NCBI GenBank assembly: GCA_016789125.1
Contig: JAEUNU010000300.1
Span: forward strand, 1 to 42,274
Source of the DNA: Zoogloea sp.
GTDB lineage: Bacteria > Pseudomonadota > Gammaproteobacteria > Burkholderiales > Rhodocyclaceae
Direction of reading: 5' to 3'
DNA length: 42,274 nucleotides
The notes beneath the pieces were generated by a model, which did not search any database, was not told the origin of the DNA, and saw only the letters and a program-made list of their open reading frames with translations. Below are positions 1-8,248 of the stretch, in pieces. Position numbers and translations under genes: made by a program. How positions within the stretch are numbered: the stretch's first letter is position 1; each line of letters starts with the position of its first letter.

Positions 1-63
1 CCTCACTCCTCACTCCTCACTCCTCACTCCTCACTCCTCACTCCTCACTCCTCACTCCTCACC
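1..63. repeat. 7-bp tandem repeat (cctcact)n
   Basis: Eight perfect head-to-tail copies of the heptamer cctcact fill bases 1-56. They are followed by decayed copies (cctcacc, ccttact) up to about base 70. The array begins at the window edge, so its true length is unknown. It lies about 65 bp upstream of ybiB and has no spacers, so it is a simple-sequence repeat and not a CRISPR. Such arrays can change length by strand slippage, and an effect on expression of the next gene is possible but not shown. Confidence 0.95.
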
Positions 64-132
64 CCTTACTCCACACCGGACTCCCCCAACAGGCTAAACT
101 CGCGCACTCTCACCCAGCAGCGGAATCCCCCC

Positions 133-1056
133 ATGTCCTACGCCCCCTTCATCAAAGAGATCGGCCGCGGGCCGAAAGGCTCCAAGCCCCTCAGCGTGCA
201 GCAGGCCGAATCCCTCTTCGGCGACATGATGGACGGCCGCGTGCCCGACCTGGAGCTCGGCGCGATCATCCTGTCGATGCGCATCAAGGCCGAGAGCACC
301 GATGAGCTGCTCGGTTTCCAGCAGGCCCTCGACGCCCGCTGCGCGCGCCTCGAGGTACCCGCCGGCCCGCGCCTGGTGGTGCTGCCCACCTACAACGGCG
401 CCCGCCGCCAGCCCAACCTGATGCCGCTGGTGGCGCTGCTGCTGGCGCGCCGGGGCGTGCCGGTGCTGATCCAGGGCCGCCACGATTTCGAGACCCGCGT
501 CAGCCCCTTCGAGCTCCTCGCCGCGCTGGACATCCACCCCGCCGCCAGCCTCGCCGAAGCCGAGGCGCGCCTCGCCGACGAGCGCCTGGCCTGCCTGCCC
601 CTCGGACTCCTCGCCCCCGGCCTCGAACCCCTGCTCGCCCTGCGCCCGCGCCTCGGCGTGCGCAACAGCGCCCACACCCTCGCCAAGCTCCTCGACCCAG
701 CCCCCGGCCACAGCGTGCGGGTGGTGTCGGTGACCCACCCCGAGTACCTCGAGCGGATGCACGCCCATCTGGTGGCCCAGGGCGGCGTGGCCCTGCTGCT
801 GCGCGGCACCGAGGGCGAAGCCTTCGCCAACCCCCGCCGCCGCCCGCGCCTCGAGGCCTTCGCCCTCGGCAAGGCCTGGGACGCCTTCCCCGCCGAAGAG
901 GGCGGCGCCCCGCCCCTCGAAACCCTGCCCGACCAGCCCGAGGTGGAAGCCAACGCCGCGCTGATCCGCGCCATGCTGGCCGGCAGCCTGCCCGTTCCCC
1001 AGCCCATCCTCGACCAGGTCGCCGCCCTCGCCGAACTCGCCGGCACACCCCGCTGA
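133..1056 (+). CDS. ybiB: YbiB family DNA-binding protein (TrpD2-like)
   Basis: The 307-residue product matches the YbiB/TrpD2 family, which has the fold of anthranilate phosphoribosyltransferase and binds nucleic acid rather than acting in tryptophan synthesis. The N-terminal helical part (residues 1-70, with KGSKPLSVQQAESLFGDMM and the IILSMRIKAES segment) is the typical TrpD-N bundle. The middle carries the LPTYNGARRQPNLMPLVALL signature and RNSAHTLAKLLDP. In E. coli ybiB is a LexA-controlled gene, but no SOS box is visible here. A TAAACT hexamer at about 94-99 is a plausible -10. The start has no clear ribosome site, but it is the first ATG and fits the family length. In Rhodocyclales ybiB often lies close to nitrate-assimilation genes, which fits nasA 7 kb downstream. 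Confidence 0.88.
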   Translation: MSYAPFIKEIGRGPKGSKPLSVQQAESLFGDMMDGRVPDLELGAIILSMRIKAESTDELLGFQQALDARCARLEVPAGPRLVVLPTYNGARRQPNLMPLVALLLARRGVPVLIQGRHDFETRVSPFELLAALDIHPAASLAEAEARLADERLACLPLGLLAPGLEPLLALRPRLGVRNSAHTLAKLLDPAPGHSVRVVSVTHPEYLERMHAHLVAQGGVALLLRGTEGEAFANPRRRPRLEAFALGKAWDAFPAEEGGAPPLETLPDQPEVEANAALIRAMLAGSLPVPQPILDQVAALAELAGTPR

Positions 1057-1072
1057 GCGCGGCGCATGCCCG

Positions 1073-1100
1073 TTGACCTTTGCCGGCCTTCTGCTTAACT
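1073..1100 (+). promoter_or_regulatory. possible sigma-70 promoter of the caspase gene
   Basis: TTGACC (1073-1078) is followed after 16 bases by TTAACT (1095-1100), about 45 bp before the caspase start. The -35 match is 5 of 6 and the -10 match is weak, so this is a guess. It suggests the caspase/CHAT pair has its own promoter rather than depending on ybiB. Confidence 0.35.
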
Positions 1101-1145
1101 GAAAAAGAAGGCAGCCCTGCCATGACAAACAACGGGAGACAGACC

Positions 1146-1943
1146 ATGAGCAAGAAGGCGCTGTGCATCGGCATCAACGACTACCCGGGCACCCAGAACG
1201 ATCTCTCCGGCTGCGTGAATGACGCCAACGACTGGGCTGCGGCCCTCGCCGCGCGCGGCTTCGCCGTCACCAAGCTGCTCGACGCCCAGGCCACCAAGGC
1301 CGCCATGGTGTCGGCCATCAGCGGCCTGGTGGGCGGCGCCGCCAAGGGCGACAGCGTGGTGATCACCTATTCCGGCCACGGCACCTGGGTGCCCGACCAG
1401 AACGGCGACGAGCCCGACGGCCGCGACGAAGGCCTGTGCCCCTGGGACATCGGCTCGGGCAAGGTGCTCCTCGACGACGAGATCGCCGCCCTCTTTGCCC
1501 GCCGGGTCGCCGGCGTGCGCGTGCTGCTGATCTCCGACAGCTGCCACTCGGGCACCGTCACCAAGGGTGACGACAGCGACCTCGACACAGGCATGCCCCG
1601 CGCCCGCTTCCTGCCCCCCAGCGTCTGGATGAAGGCCGACGAGCTGCCGGCCTCCCGTGTCTCCAGCCTGCCCGTCGCCGGCGGCCTGTCGCGCAGCGGC
1701 GGCGACCTGCTGATGGCCGGCTGCCTCGACACCCAGTTCAGCTGGGACACCCGCTTCAAGGGCCGCCCCAACGGCGCCTTCACCTATTACGCGCTGAAGA
1801 CCCTCGCCGCCCTGCCGGCTAGTGCCAGCTACGCCCAGTGGTTCAAGGCCATCACCCCCAACTACCTGCCTACCAACCAGCTGCCCCAGAACCCGCAGCT
1901 CTTCGGCAGCCGCACCGCCCGCGCCTGGAAGGTGTTTGCCTGA
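1146..1943 (+). CDS. Caspase-family (C14) protease, orthocaspase type
   Basis: This is a 265-residue single-domain caspase-fold protein. It opens with ALCIGINDYPG and the GCVNDANDW segment, the usual first strand and helix of bacterial metacaspase/orthocaspase p20 domains. The catalytic pair is visible: His78 in YSGHGTW and Cys133 in ISDSCHSG. Acidic residues after the His (DQNGDEPDGRDE) are typical of family members with a basic-residue preference; that specificity is inferred. There is no signal peptide, membrane segment or extra domain, so it should be cytosolic. The start at 1146 follows GGGAG at the right distance; in-frame ATGs further upstream lack this. It precedes, on the same strand, a giant CHAT/hydrolase protein by 72-114 bp depending on that gene's start. 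The two are probably co-expressed, so the caspase may process or be controlled by its partner (inference). Confidence 0.9.
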   Translation: MSKKALCIGINDYPGTQNDLSGCVNDANDWAAALAARGFAVTKLLDAQATKAAMVSAISGLVGGAAKGDSVVITYSGHGTWVPDQNGDEPDGRDEGLCPWDIGSGKVLLDDEIAALFARRVAGVRVLLISDSCHSGTVTKGDDSDLDTGMPRARFLPPSVWMKADELPASRVSSLPVAGGLSRSGGDLLMAGCLDTQFSWDTRFKGRPNGAFTYYALKTLAALPASASYAQWFKAITPNYLPTNQLPQNPQLFGSRTARAWKVFA

Positions 1944-2015
1944 CGGCGCGCCCCCAGGCGTCGCCGCGCTGACGGATACGCCCGCCCGCTCCGCCCGGAG
2001 CGGGCAGCCTGCCTG

Positions 2016-5000
2016 ATGTCGGTCCCGCCCCGGACCGCCCCCTTCCGGGAGATCGCCGTGCCCACCGCCGCAACCCGGCTCCGCCTGCCCGCCGCCGCCC
2101 CCTCCAACGCCACCCCGGCCACCCTCCCGGGCGCGCTGACGATGCCCGGCAGCCGGGCCGCCAACGCACCCTCCGACCCGCTGCTGCCGGACATCCTCAC
2201 GCCGCTGAACTGCTGGCGTCTGGCCGGCACCAGCCGCAGTGACGAAGCCCCGGCGCCGGAGGCAGTCGAAGCCGACGGCCGCCTGCTCGCCCTCGAAGCC
2301 ACCGACGGCACGACACTGTTCATCCGCGCCGACGAACTCGCCGCCCGCCTGGGCCGGCTGGCCCTCACCCAGCCCGGCCTGATCGCCCCCGATGGCGCCC
2401 TCGACCTCGCCGCCTTCCGCCCCCGCGACAGCGCCAGCCGCGGGCTCGGCCAATGGCTGTGGCGACAGGTCACCGCCCTCGCCGTCAAGCCCGACGACAT
2501 CACCGAGCTCGCCCGTGCACGGGCCTCCGAGTGGCTCGGCCACAAGGTCGAGGACCTGGCCGTAGCCGGCGCATCCACCCTCGGCGCCAAGGCCATCGTC
2601 TCGGTGATCGAAGACAAGCTCGCCGGCCCGCCGGGGCTCTACCCCTGGAGCGGCGGCTCACTCGTCGCCACCGACCGGCTGACGAGCGGCGACCCGCGCC
2701 TCGCCGGGCTGGCCGGGCGCCCGGCGCTCATCTTCATCCACGGCACCGGCTCCCACACCCTGGGCGGCTTCGGCGCATTGCCGGGCAGCAAGGCCTGGGC
2801 CGACCTGCGACGGCAGTTCGGCGAGCACATCTACGGCTTCGAGCACCGGACCTTCTCCGAAAGCCCCGTCGACAACGCCCTGCAACTCCTCGCGGTGCTG
2901 CCCAAGGGCGCCCGGCTGCACCTCGTCACCCACTCCCGGGGCGGGCTGGTGGGCGACCTGCTGTGCCTCGACACAGGCCCCGGCAGCAGCCGACAGCTCG
3001 ACGACCTGATCGCCGCCTTCCGCCGCCGGCCGCGCGCCGAGGAAGCCGCCCGCGAACAGGCCGACCCGGCCCTCACCACCCAGCGCGAGGCCTGGGCCGT
3101 CGAAGAACGCAAGAAGCTCGGCAAGCTGGTCGGCCTGCTGCGCACCCGGGACATCCGGGTCGAACGCTACGTGCGCGTCGGCTGCCCATCGCGGGGCACA
3201 TTGCTGCTCACCGACAACCTCGACATCTTTCTGTCCGGCCTCTTCGCGCTCGTCCGCAAGTTCGGCAGCCTGGGCGCCCATGCGGCGGGCAGTGCCACCG
3301 GCATCCCCGGCGCCGGGGCAGCGGCCACCGCCGTCACCGAGAAAAACCTGCGCTTCCTCAGCCGGGTGCTCATCGAAGTCGCCGACAAACGCCTGCAAGC
3401 CCACGCCCTGCCCGGCATCGAAGCGATGCTGCCTGACTCGCCCCTGGGCAGCCTGCTCGGCCGCGCCGCCACCCAGGCCGGCCTCAAGATGGGCGTCATC
3501 GCCGGCGACATCGAAGGCGGCGGCCTGCTCAAGCGCCTCGGCACCCTGTTTACCGACACCCGATTCTTCGACCGGGGCGACAACGACCTGGTGGTGGACA
3601 CCCCCTCGATGTACGGCGGCATCGCCTGGCAGGCCGGCGCCCGCGCGCTCTTCATCCAGGGCGAGAACGTCAACCACTTCCGCTACTTCCGCGACGATAC
3701 GCCGGCGCCCTCCGGCCAGCCCCTGCCCCGCGCCATGCAGGCCTGGCTCTCCGCCGACGAGCCAGCCCAGCTGCCCGACTGGGAGAACCCCGCCATCGCC
3801 GAGCCCGAGCCGGTCCCCGACGCGCCCCGCCGGGGCGCCGGCCCGGCGCCGCTGCTCCTTCTCCTGCCCGGCATCATGGGCAGCCGCCTCGAAGCCGACG
3901 GCGACCGCATCTGGCTCGCGCCGCTGCGCCTCGCCCGCGGCGACCTCAAGCGCATCGGCATGAACAGCACCGCCCGGGTGTCGGCCGGCGGGCTGGTGGA
4001 CCTCGCCTACGGCAACCTCGGCCGTTACCTCCAGCGCTCCCACCACGTGGTGGAATGCCCCTACGACTGGCGCCAGCCGCTGGCCAACCTGGGCGAACAG
4101 TTTGCCGCCAGCCTCGACCGGGCACTGGACGATAACCCGGGCGTGCCGGTGCGCATCCTCGCCCATAGCATGGGCGGGCTGGTGGTGCGCGCAGCCATCG
4201 CCGCGCGGCCAGGGCTGTGGGACAAGTTCGTCGCCCACGACGGCAACCGGCTGGTCATGCTCGGCACCCCCAACAAGGGCTCACACCTCTTCGTCGAGAC
4301 CCTGCTGGGCCAGTCCGACACCATCCGCAGCCTCGCCCGGCTTGACCTTGAACACCCGCTGCAGGACATCCTCGACATCGTCGCCGCCTTCCCCGGCGCG
4401 CTGCAGCTGCTGCCGGCGCCGGGCTTCGTCGACGCCGACGGACGCCCCCCGCGGGACTTCTACCAGCGCGCAACCTGGGACGCCCTCGCTGCGATCAACG
4501 ACGACTTCTGGTTCGGCAAGGCCCTCTGCGGCCGCCCCAGCCAGGGCCGGCTCGACGAAGCCCGCTCCACCTGGGAAGCCATCGCCGACACCCGCTGGGT
4601 GGGCAAGGCGCCGGAGCGCATCGCCTACGTTTTCGGCCAGGCCGACAACACGCCCTGCGGCGTGCTCGAACAAAGCCGCAACGGCAAGCCCGCGGGCTTC
4701 GTGATGCGCGGCACTGCCCAGGGCGACGGCTCCGTCACCTGGGCCGCCGGCGACCTGCCCGGCCTGCCCGCCGAACGCAAATGGCTGATGCCCGCCGACC
4801 ACATGGGCCTCACCAGCACCCGCCGCTATTTCGAGGACATCGACGCCCTGCTCGTCAACGGGAGCCCGCGCAGCCTGAGCCGCCTGCCGGCGAGCCGTGG
4901 CGACGCGGCGGCCGAGATCCGCAGCTACCGGGCGGGCCCGCCCGACGGCTATCTCTCCGAGCCCGAAGCCACCGCGCGCATCCTCGGCGGCCGCCTGCGC

Positions 5001-8000
5001 CCGGCCATCCGCCGCCCCCGCAGCAGCGAGATCCGCGTCTCGGTGCGGGCGATGGACCTGCGCTTCCTGCAACAGCCGGTGCTGTGCGGCCACTACCGGG
5101 GCGACCCGATCGCCGCCGCCGAGGGCGTCATCGACCGCCACCTGGTGAACGGCGCCCTCAGCCACCGCCAACGCCTGGGCATCCACTCGGGCGAGCTGGG
5201 CAACGCCACCATCGTGCTGATGCCCCGCAACCGCGAGGAGCGCCGCCGCCACAGCGGCTGCGGCGCGGTGGTCGTCGGCCTGGGCGAGATGGGGAGCATC
5301 GACGCCGACGGAGTGACCCAGGCCGTGCGTGCCGGCGTGCTGCGCTACCTGCTGCACGCCGCCGACCGCTACGGCGAGGAATGCCTCGACGAACCCGCTC
5401 CGCCCGCCGATGCCGCCCGGGCCGACACCCCGCTGCGGCTCAGGCTCGCCAGCCTGCTGATCGGCACCAACTCCGCCGCCAGGCTCGACGTGGCCGACGC
5501 CGCGCGGGCGGTCACCCTGGGCGTGCTGCAGGCCAACCGGGAGTTCGACCAGGGTGCCGAGAGTCGCAACGCCCAGCGGGCCATCGTGGCCGAGCTCGAG
5601 TTCGTCGAGCTCTACCGCGACACCGCGATCGCCGCTGCACGGGCCGTCCAGGCCCTCGGCGGGCGGCTCGAAGCCGACCTCAAGCGGCTCGGCTACACCC
5701 TCAAGCCGGCCAACGTGCTCGCCTGCGGCGAAGGTGTCCGCCAGCGCCTCGACTCCGCCCCATTCACCGACTACTGGCCGCGCCTCGTCGCCTGCGACGC
5801 CGACGCGGAGACCACCGCCTGCGGGCCCGAAAGCGTCACCCCGCGGGTCCAGATCCCCATTCCGCGGGACGCCCTGCGCCGCATTCTGAGCCTCTACGGC
5901 CACGCCGACGAAGTCCGTAACGGCCAGCTCCCCATCCCCACCGGCCTCGACGTGCCGCCCACCACCCACTACGCCGAACGCATCAAGTTCATCTACATGG
6001 GCGAGCGGGCGCGGGCCGAGAGCATAGTCCAGCAACGCCAGCCGGGCCTGGTCGAAACCTTCACCCGCAGCGCCCTGAACGGCCCCAACAGCACCGCCTA
6101 CACCCGCGAGCTCGGCTTCGGCAACACCCTCTTCCAGCTGCTCGTGCCCCCCGAGTTCAAGGCCGCCGCCCGCAAGACGAGCAACCTGATCCTGGTCGTC
6201 GACGAAGCCACCGCCAACCTGCCCTGGGAGATGCTAGAAGCCGACGGCCGGCCGCTGGTCGACAAGACCCGGGTGATCCGCCAGTTCATGACCCAGCGCT
6301 TCCGCCGTGAGGTCGTGCGCACCGACAGCCTCAGCGCCTGCATCATCGCCAACCCGGACACCGAGGGCTTCAACGCCCAGTTCGGCGGCCCCGGCTGGCA
6401 AGCCCGCCGCGGGCCCGATGGCCAACCCGAGCGCGATAGCCTCGCCGACCTGCCCGGCTCCACCCTCGAGGGCGAGGCGATCCGCGGCATCCTCGAAGGC
6501 GCCGGCTACCAGATCGCCTACGCCCCACCCGACAGCCGGGCCGCCGACGTGTTCACCCGCCTGTTCGCCCAGCCCTGCCGGGTGCTGGTCATCTCGGCCC
6601 ACGGCATCTTCGGCCGCAAGGCCGCCGACGGCAGCTACCGCAGCGGCGTGGTGCTCTCCGAGGGTCTGCTGCTCTCCGCCGCCGAGATCGGGCTGATGGA
6701 AACCGTGCCCGACCTCGTCTTCCTCAACTGCTGCCACCTGGGCAAGATCGGGCCCGAGCTCGGCGACGGGAGCAACCGGCTCGCCTACAGCCTGGCCCGC
6801 GAGCTCATCGAGATGGGCGTGCGCTGCGTCGTTGCGGCCGGCTGGGAAGTCCGCGACGACGCCGGCCAGACCTTCGCCGAAACCTTCTTCGAGCAGATGG
6901 CCATCGCCGGCAGCAACTTCGGCAACGCCACCCACGTCGCCCGCCGCGTCACCCGCGAGCGCCACCCCGACTGCAACACCTGGGGCGCCTACCAGGCCTA
7001 CGGCGACCCCGCCTTCGCGCTGCGCACCCAGCCCCCAGAGGCCCGCGACGACCAGCCCCTGCTGGCCCCCGAAGAACTCATCGACTGGCTCGAGCAACGC
7101 TGCCTCGCCCTGCAGCTGCCCGACGGGCAGGCCCGCCGCGGCGAGATCGGCTTCAAGGCGCTCAAGGCGCAGGTCGACAAGCGGCTCGGCAAGGTCCAGG
7201 CCGAATGGGCCGAGCTGCCGGAAGTCCGGCAGGCCATCGGCAAGCTGTATGCCGAATTCGGGCCCGACGGCTTCGAAGCGGCCCACGAAGCCCTCCTGCA
7301 GGCCGTGGCCGGCAGCCCCGGGCAAGGGCAGGTGGCCATCCAGGCCATCGAACTGCTGGCCAACATCGAGGCCCGCCAGGCCGAAAGGCTCGCCCGCCAG
7401 GGCCGCCCGGGCGCACTGCAGATGGCCGACGACGCGGTGGCCCGCATCGAGGCCCTGGTGCGCCTGTCAGCCGTCTCGCCCACCGCTGCCCGGCCCGTGG
7501 CCCCCGCGGGCAGCCCGCCCAACCTGGAGCGGCAATCCATCCTCGGCAGCGCCTACAAGCGCAAGGCCATCGTCCAGCTTCTCGACAGGCAGGCCTGGCG
7601 CGACATCCAGCCAACCCTCGCGCTGGCACGGGACGCCTATGCCCGCGGTGCCGGCGAGCCCGACAGCCCCGGCTGGGACCCCTACGGCCTCATCAACCGC
7701 CTCCAGCTCGACGCCCTCCTCGGCGACGTGGCGGCGGTGGACCCGCAGCTGATCGCCTCCTGCCAGGCTGCCGCGCGCCTGCGTTTTGGCCAGACCTGGG
7801 ACTTCTTCGATGCGGTCAAGCCCGTCGACGCCAGCCTCGCCCTGTGGCTGGCCGACACCGGAAGCCTGGGGCCCACCCCGGGCGCCGAGCTGAAAAGGCT
7901 TTACCAGGACGCCGCACACCAGCTTTACCGCTCCACCCTCGAGTTCGACTCGGTGGTCACCCAGCTCGGGCTGCTGGCTGACTTCCTGCGCTGCCGCGAC

Positions 8001-8132
8001 GCCGACGATCCACGCTGCGCCGTGCTCGACGCCCTCGCCGTCGAGCTTGGCGGGGCTCCCGCCGCAGGTCCGCCGGCCAGGCAGGCCAAGCCGCAGCGAA
8101 AGGGCGCCCGCAAACCCGGGCAGGCCGGATAG
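2016..8132 (+). CDS. Giant protein with two alpha/beta-hydrolase domains and a CHAT protease domain
   Basis: A protein of up to 2038 residues. Domains: (1) alpha/beta hydrolase about 200-600, with HGTGSH at 242-247, nucleophile Ser307 in THSRGG, acid Asp522 or Asp524 and His554; (2) LCAT/lipase-like hydrolase about 610-945, with LPGIMGSRL near 616, Ser718 in AHSMGG, Asp904 in GDGSV and His929; (3) about 1010-1115, a segment resembling the N-terminal domain of M17 aminopeptidases (VVVGLGEMGSIDADGV); (4) CHAT domain about 1385-1670, with His1529 in SAHG and Cys1573 in NCCHLG; (5) a C-terminal helical region to 2038. No signal peptide or membrane span is seen. The first ATG (2016) is used here. 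GTG at 2058 has a better ribosome site (GGGAG, 6-base gap) and would remove 14 residues. CHAT proteases act in cell-death and defence proteins; here the target and lipid substrate are unknown. Confidence 0.87.
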   Translation: MSVPPRTAPFREIAVPTAATRLRLPAAAPSNATPATLPGALTMPGSRAANAPSDPLLPDILTPLNCWRLAGTSRSDEAPAPEAVEADGRLLALEATDGTTLFIRADELAARLGRLALTQPGLIAPDGALDLAAFRPRDSASRGLGQWLWRQVTALAVKPDDITELARARASEWLGHKVEDLAVAGASTLGAKAIVSVIEDKLAGPPGLYPWSGGSLVATDRLTSGDPRLAGLAGRPALIFIHGTGSHTLGGFGALPGSKAWADLRRQFGEHIYGFEHRTFSESPVDNALQLLAVLPKGARLHLVTHSRGGLVGDLLCLDTGPGSSRQLDDLIAAFRRRPRAEEAAREQADPALTTQREAWAVEERKKLGKLVGLLRTRDIRVERYVRVGCPSRGTLLLTDNLDIFLSGLFALVRKFGSLGAHAAGSATGIPGAGAAATAVTEKNLRFLSRVLIEVADKRLQAHALPGIEAMLPDSPLGSLLGRAATQAGLKMGVIAGDIEGGGLLKRLGTLFTDTRFFDRGDNDLVVDTPSMYGGIAWQAGARALFIQGENVNHFRYFRDDTPAPSGQPLPRAMQAWLSADEPAQLPDWENPAIAEPEPVPDAPRRGAGPAPLLLLLPGIMGSRLEADGDRIWLAPLRLARGDLKRIGMNSTARVSAGGLVDLAYGNLGRYLQRSHHVVECPYDWRQPLANLGEQFAASLDRALDDNPGVPVRILAHSMGGLVVRAAIAARPGLWDKFVAHDGNRLVMLGTPNKGSHLFVETLLGQSDTIRSLARLDLEHPLQDILDIVAAFPGALQLLPAPGFVDADGRPPRDFYQRATWDALAAINDDFWFGKALCGRPSQGRLDEARSTWEAIADTRWVGKAPERIAYVFGQADNTPCGVLEQSRNGKPAGFVMRGTAQGDGSVTWAAGDLPGLPAERKWLMPADHMGLTSTRRYFEDIDALLVNGSPRSLSRLPASRGDAAAEIRSYRAGPPDGYLSEPEATARILGGRLRPAIRRPRSSEIRVSVRAMDLRFLQQPVLCGHYRGDPIAAAEGVIDRHLVNGALSHRQRLGIHSGELGNATIVLMPRNREERRRHSGCGAVVVGLGEMGSIDADGVTQAVRAGVLRYLLHAADRYGEECLDEPAPPADAARADTPLRLRLASLLIGTNSAARLDVADAARAVTLGVLQANREFDQGAESRNAQRAIVAELEFVELYRDTAIAAARAVQALGGRLEADLKRLGYTLKPANVLACGEGVRQRLDSAPFTDYWPRLVACDADAETTACGPESVTPRVQIPIPRDALRRILSLYGHADEVRNGQLPIPTGLDVPPTTHYAERIKFIYMGERARAESIVQQRQPGLVETFTRSALNGPNSTAYTRELGFGNTLFQLLVPPEFKAAARKTSNLILVVDEATANLPWEMLEADGRPLVDKTRVIRQFMTQRFRREVVRTDSLSACIIANPDTEGFNAQFGGPGWQARRGPDGQPERDSLADLPGSTLEGEAIRGILEGAGYQIAYAPPDSRAADVFTRLFAQPCRVLVISAHGIFGRKAADGSYRSGVVLSEGLLLSAAEIGLMETVPDLVFLNCCHLGKIGPELGDGSNRLAYSLARELIEMGVRCVVAAGWEVRDDAGQTFAETFFEQMAIAGSNFGNATHVARRVTRERHPDCNTWGAYQAYGDPAFALRTQPPEARDDQPLLAPEELIDWLEQRCLALQLPDGQARRGEIGFKALKAQVDKRLGKVQAEWAELPEVRQAIGKLYAEFGPDGFEAAHEALLQAVAGSPGQGQVAIQAIELLANIEARQAERLARQGRPGALQMADDAVARIEALVRLSAVSPTAARPVAPAGSPPNLERQSILGSAYKRKAIVQLLDRQAWRDIQPTLALARDAYARGAGEPDSPGWDPYGLINRLQLDALLGDVAAVDPQLIASCQAAARLRFGQTWDFFDAVKPVDASLALWLADTGSLGPTPGAELKRLYQDAAHQLYRSTLEFDSVVTQLGLLADFLRCRDADDPRCAVLDALAVELGGAPAAGPPARQAKPQRKGARKPGQAG

Positions 8133-8206
8133 TCCAGCGCGCCCCGCGTTGGTGCATACCCTACCGAGCGCACCCCAAAACGGATAGGGGCCGCCCCCAT
8201 CCTGGT

Positions 8207-8238
8207 GCCGATCCGGGGCTTGCGGCCCCCGGATCGGC
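8207..8238 (+). promoter_or_regulatory. Hairpin in the nasA leader (terminator or attenuator)
   Basis: A 12-bp perfect stem pairs 8207-8218 with 8227-8238 and is followed by catttct, ending 10 bases before the nasA ATG. It may simply terminate the upstream CHAT gene. However, ggggccgc at 8187-8194 can pair with gcggcccc at 8222-8229, which would prevent the 12-bp stem. Two exclusive structures are what an attenuator needs. Nitrate-assimilation operons are known to be controlled by leader terminators (NasR, NasT). No clear ANTAR double-hexaloop was recognised. Confidence 0.5.
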
Positions 8239-8248
8239 CATTTCTCCC

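Noticed and set aside
1..70. CRISPR-like array
   Set aside because: The units are 7 bp, directly adjacent and without spacers, and no cas genes are present.
94..1128. Long open frame on the minus strand across ybiB
   Set aside because: It is antisense to a clear family member and has the Gly/Ala/His-rich composition produced by reading high-GC codons backwards. Similar long mirror frames occur across most genes here.
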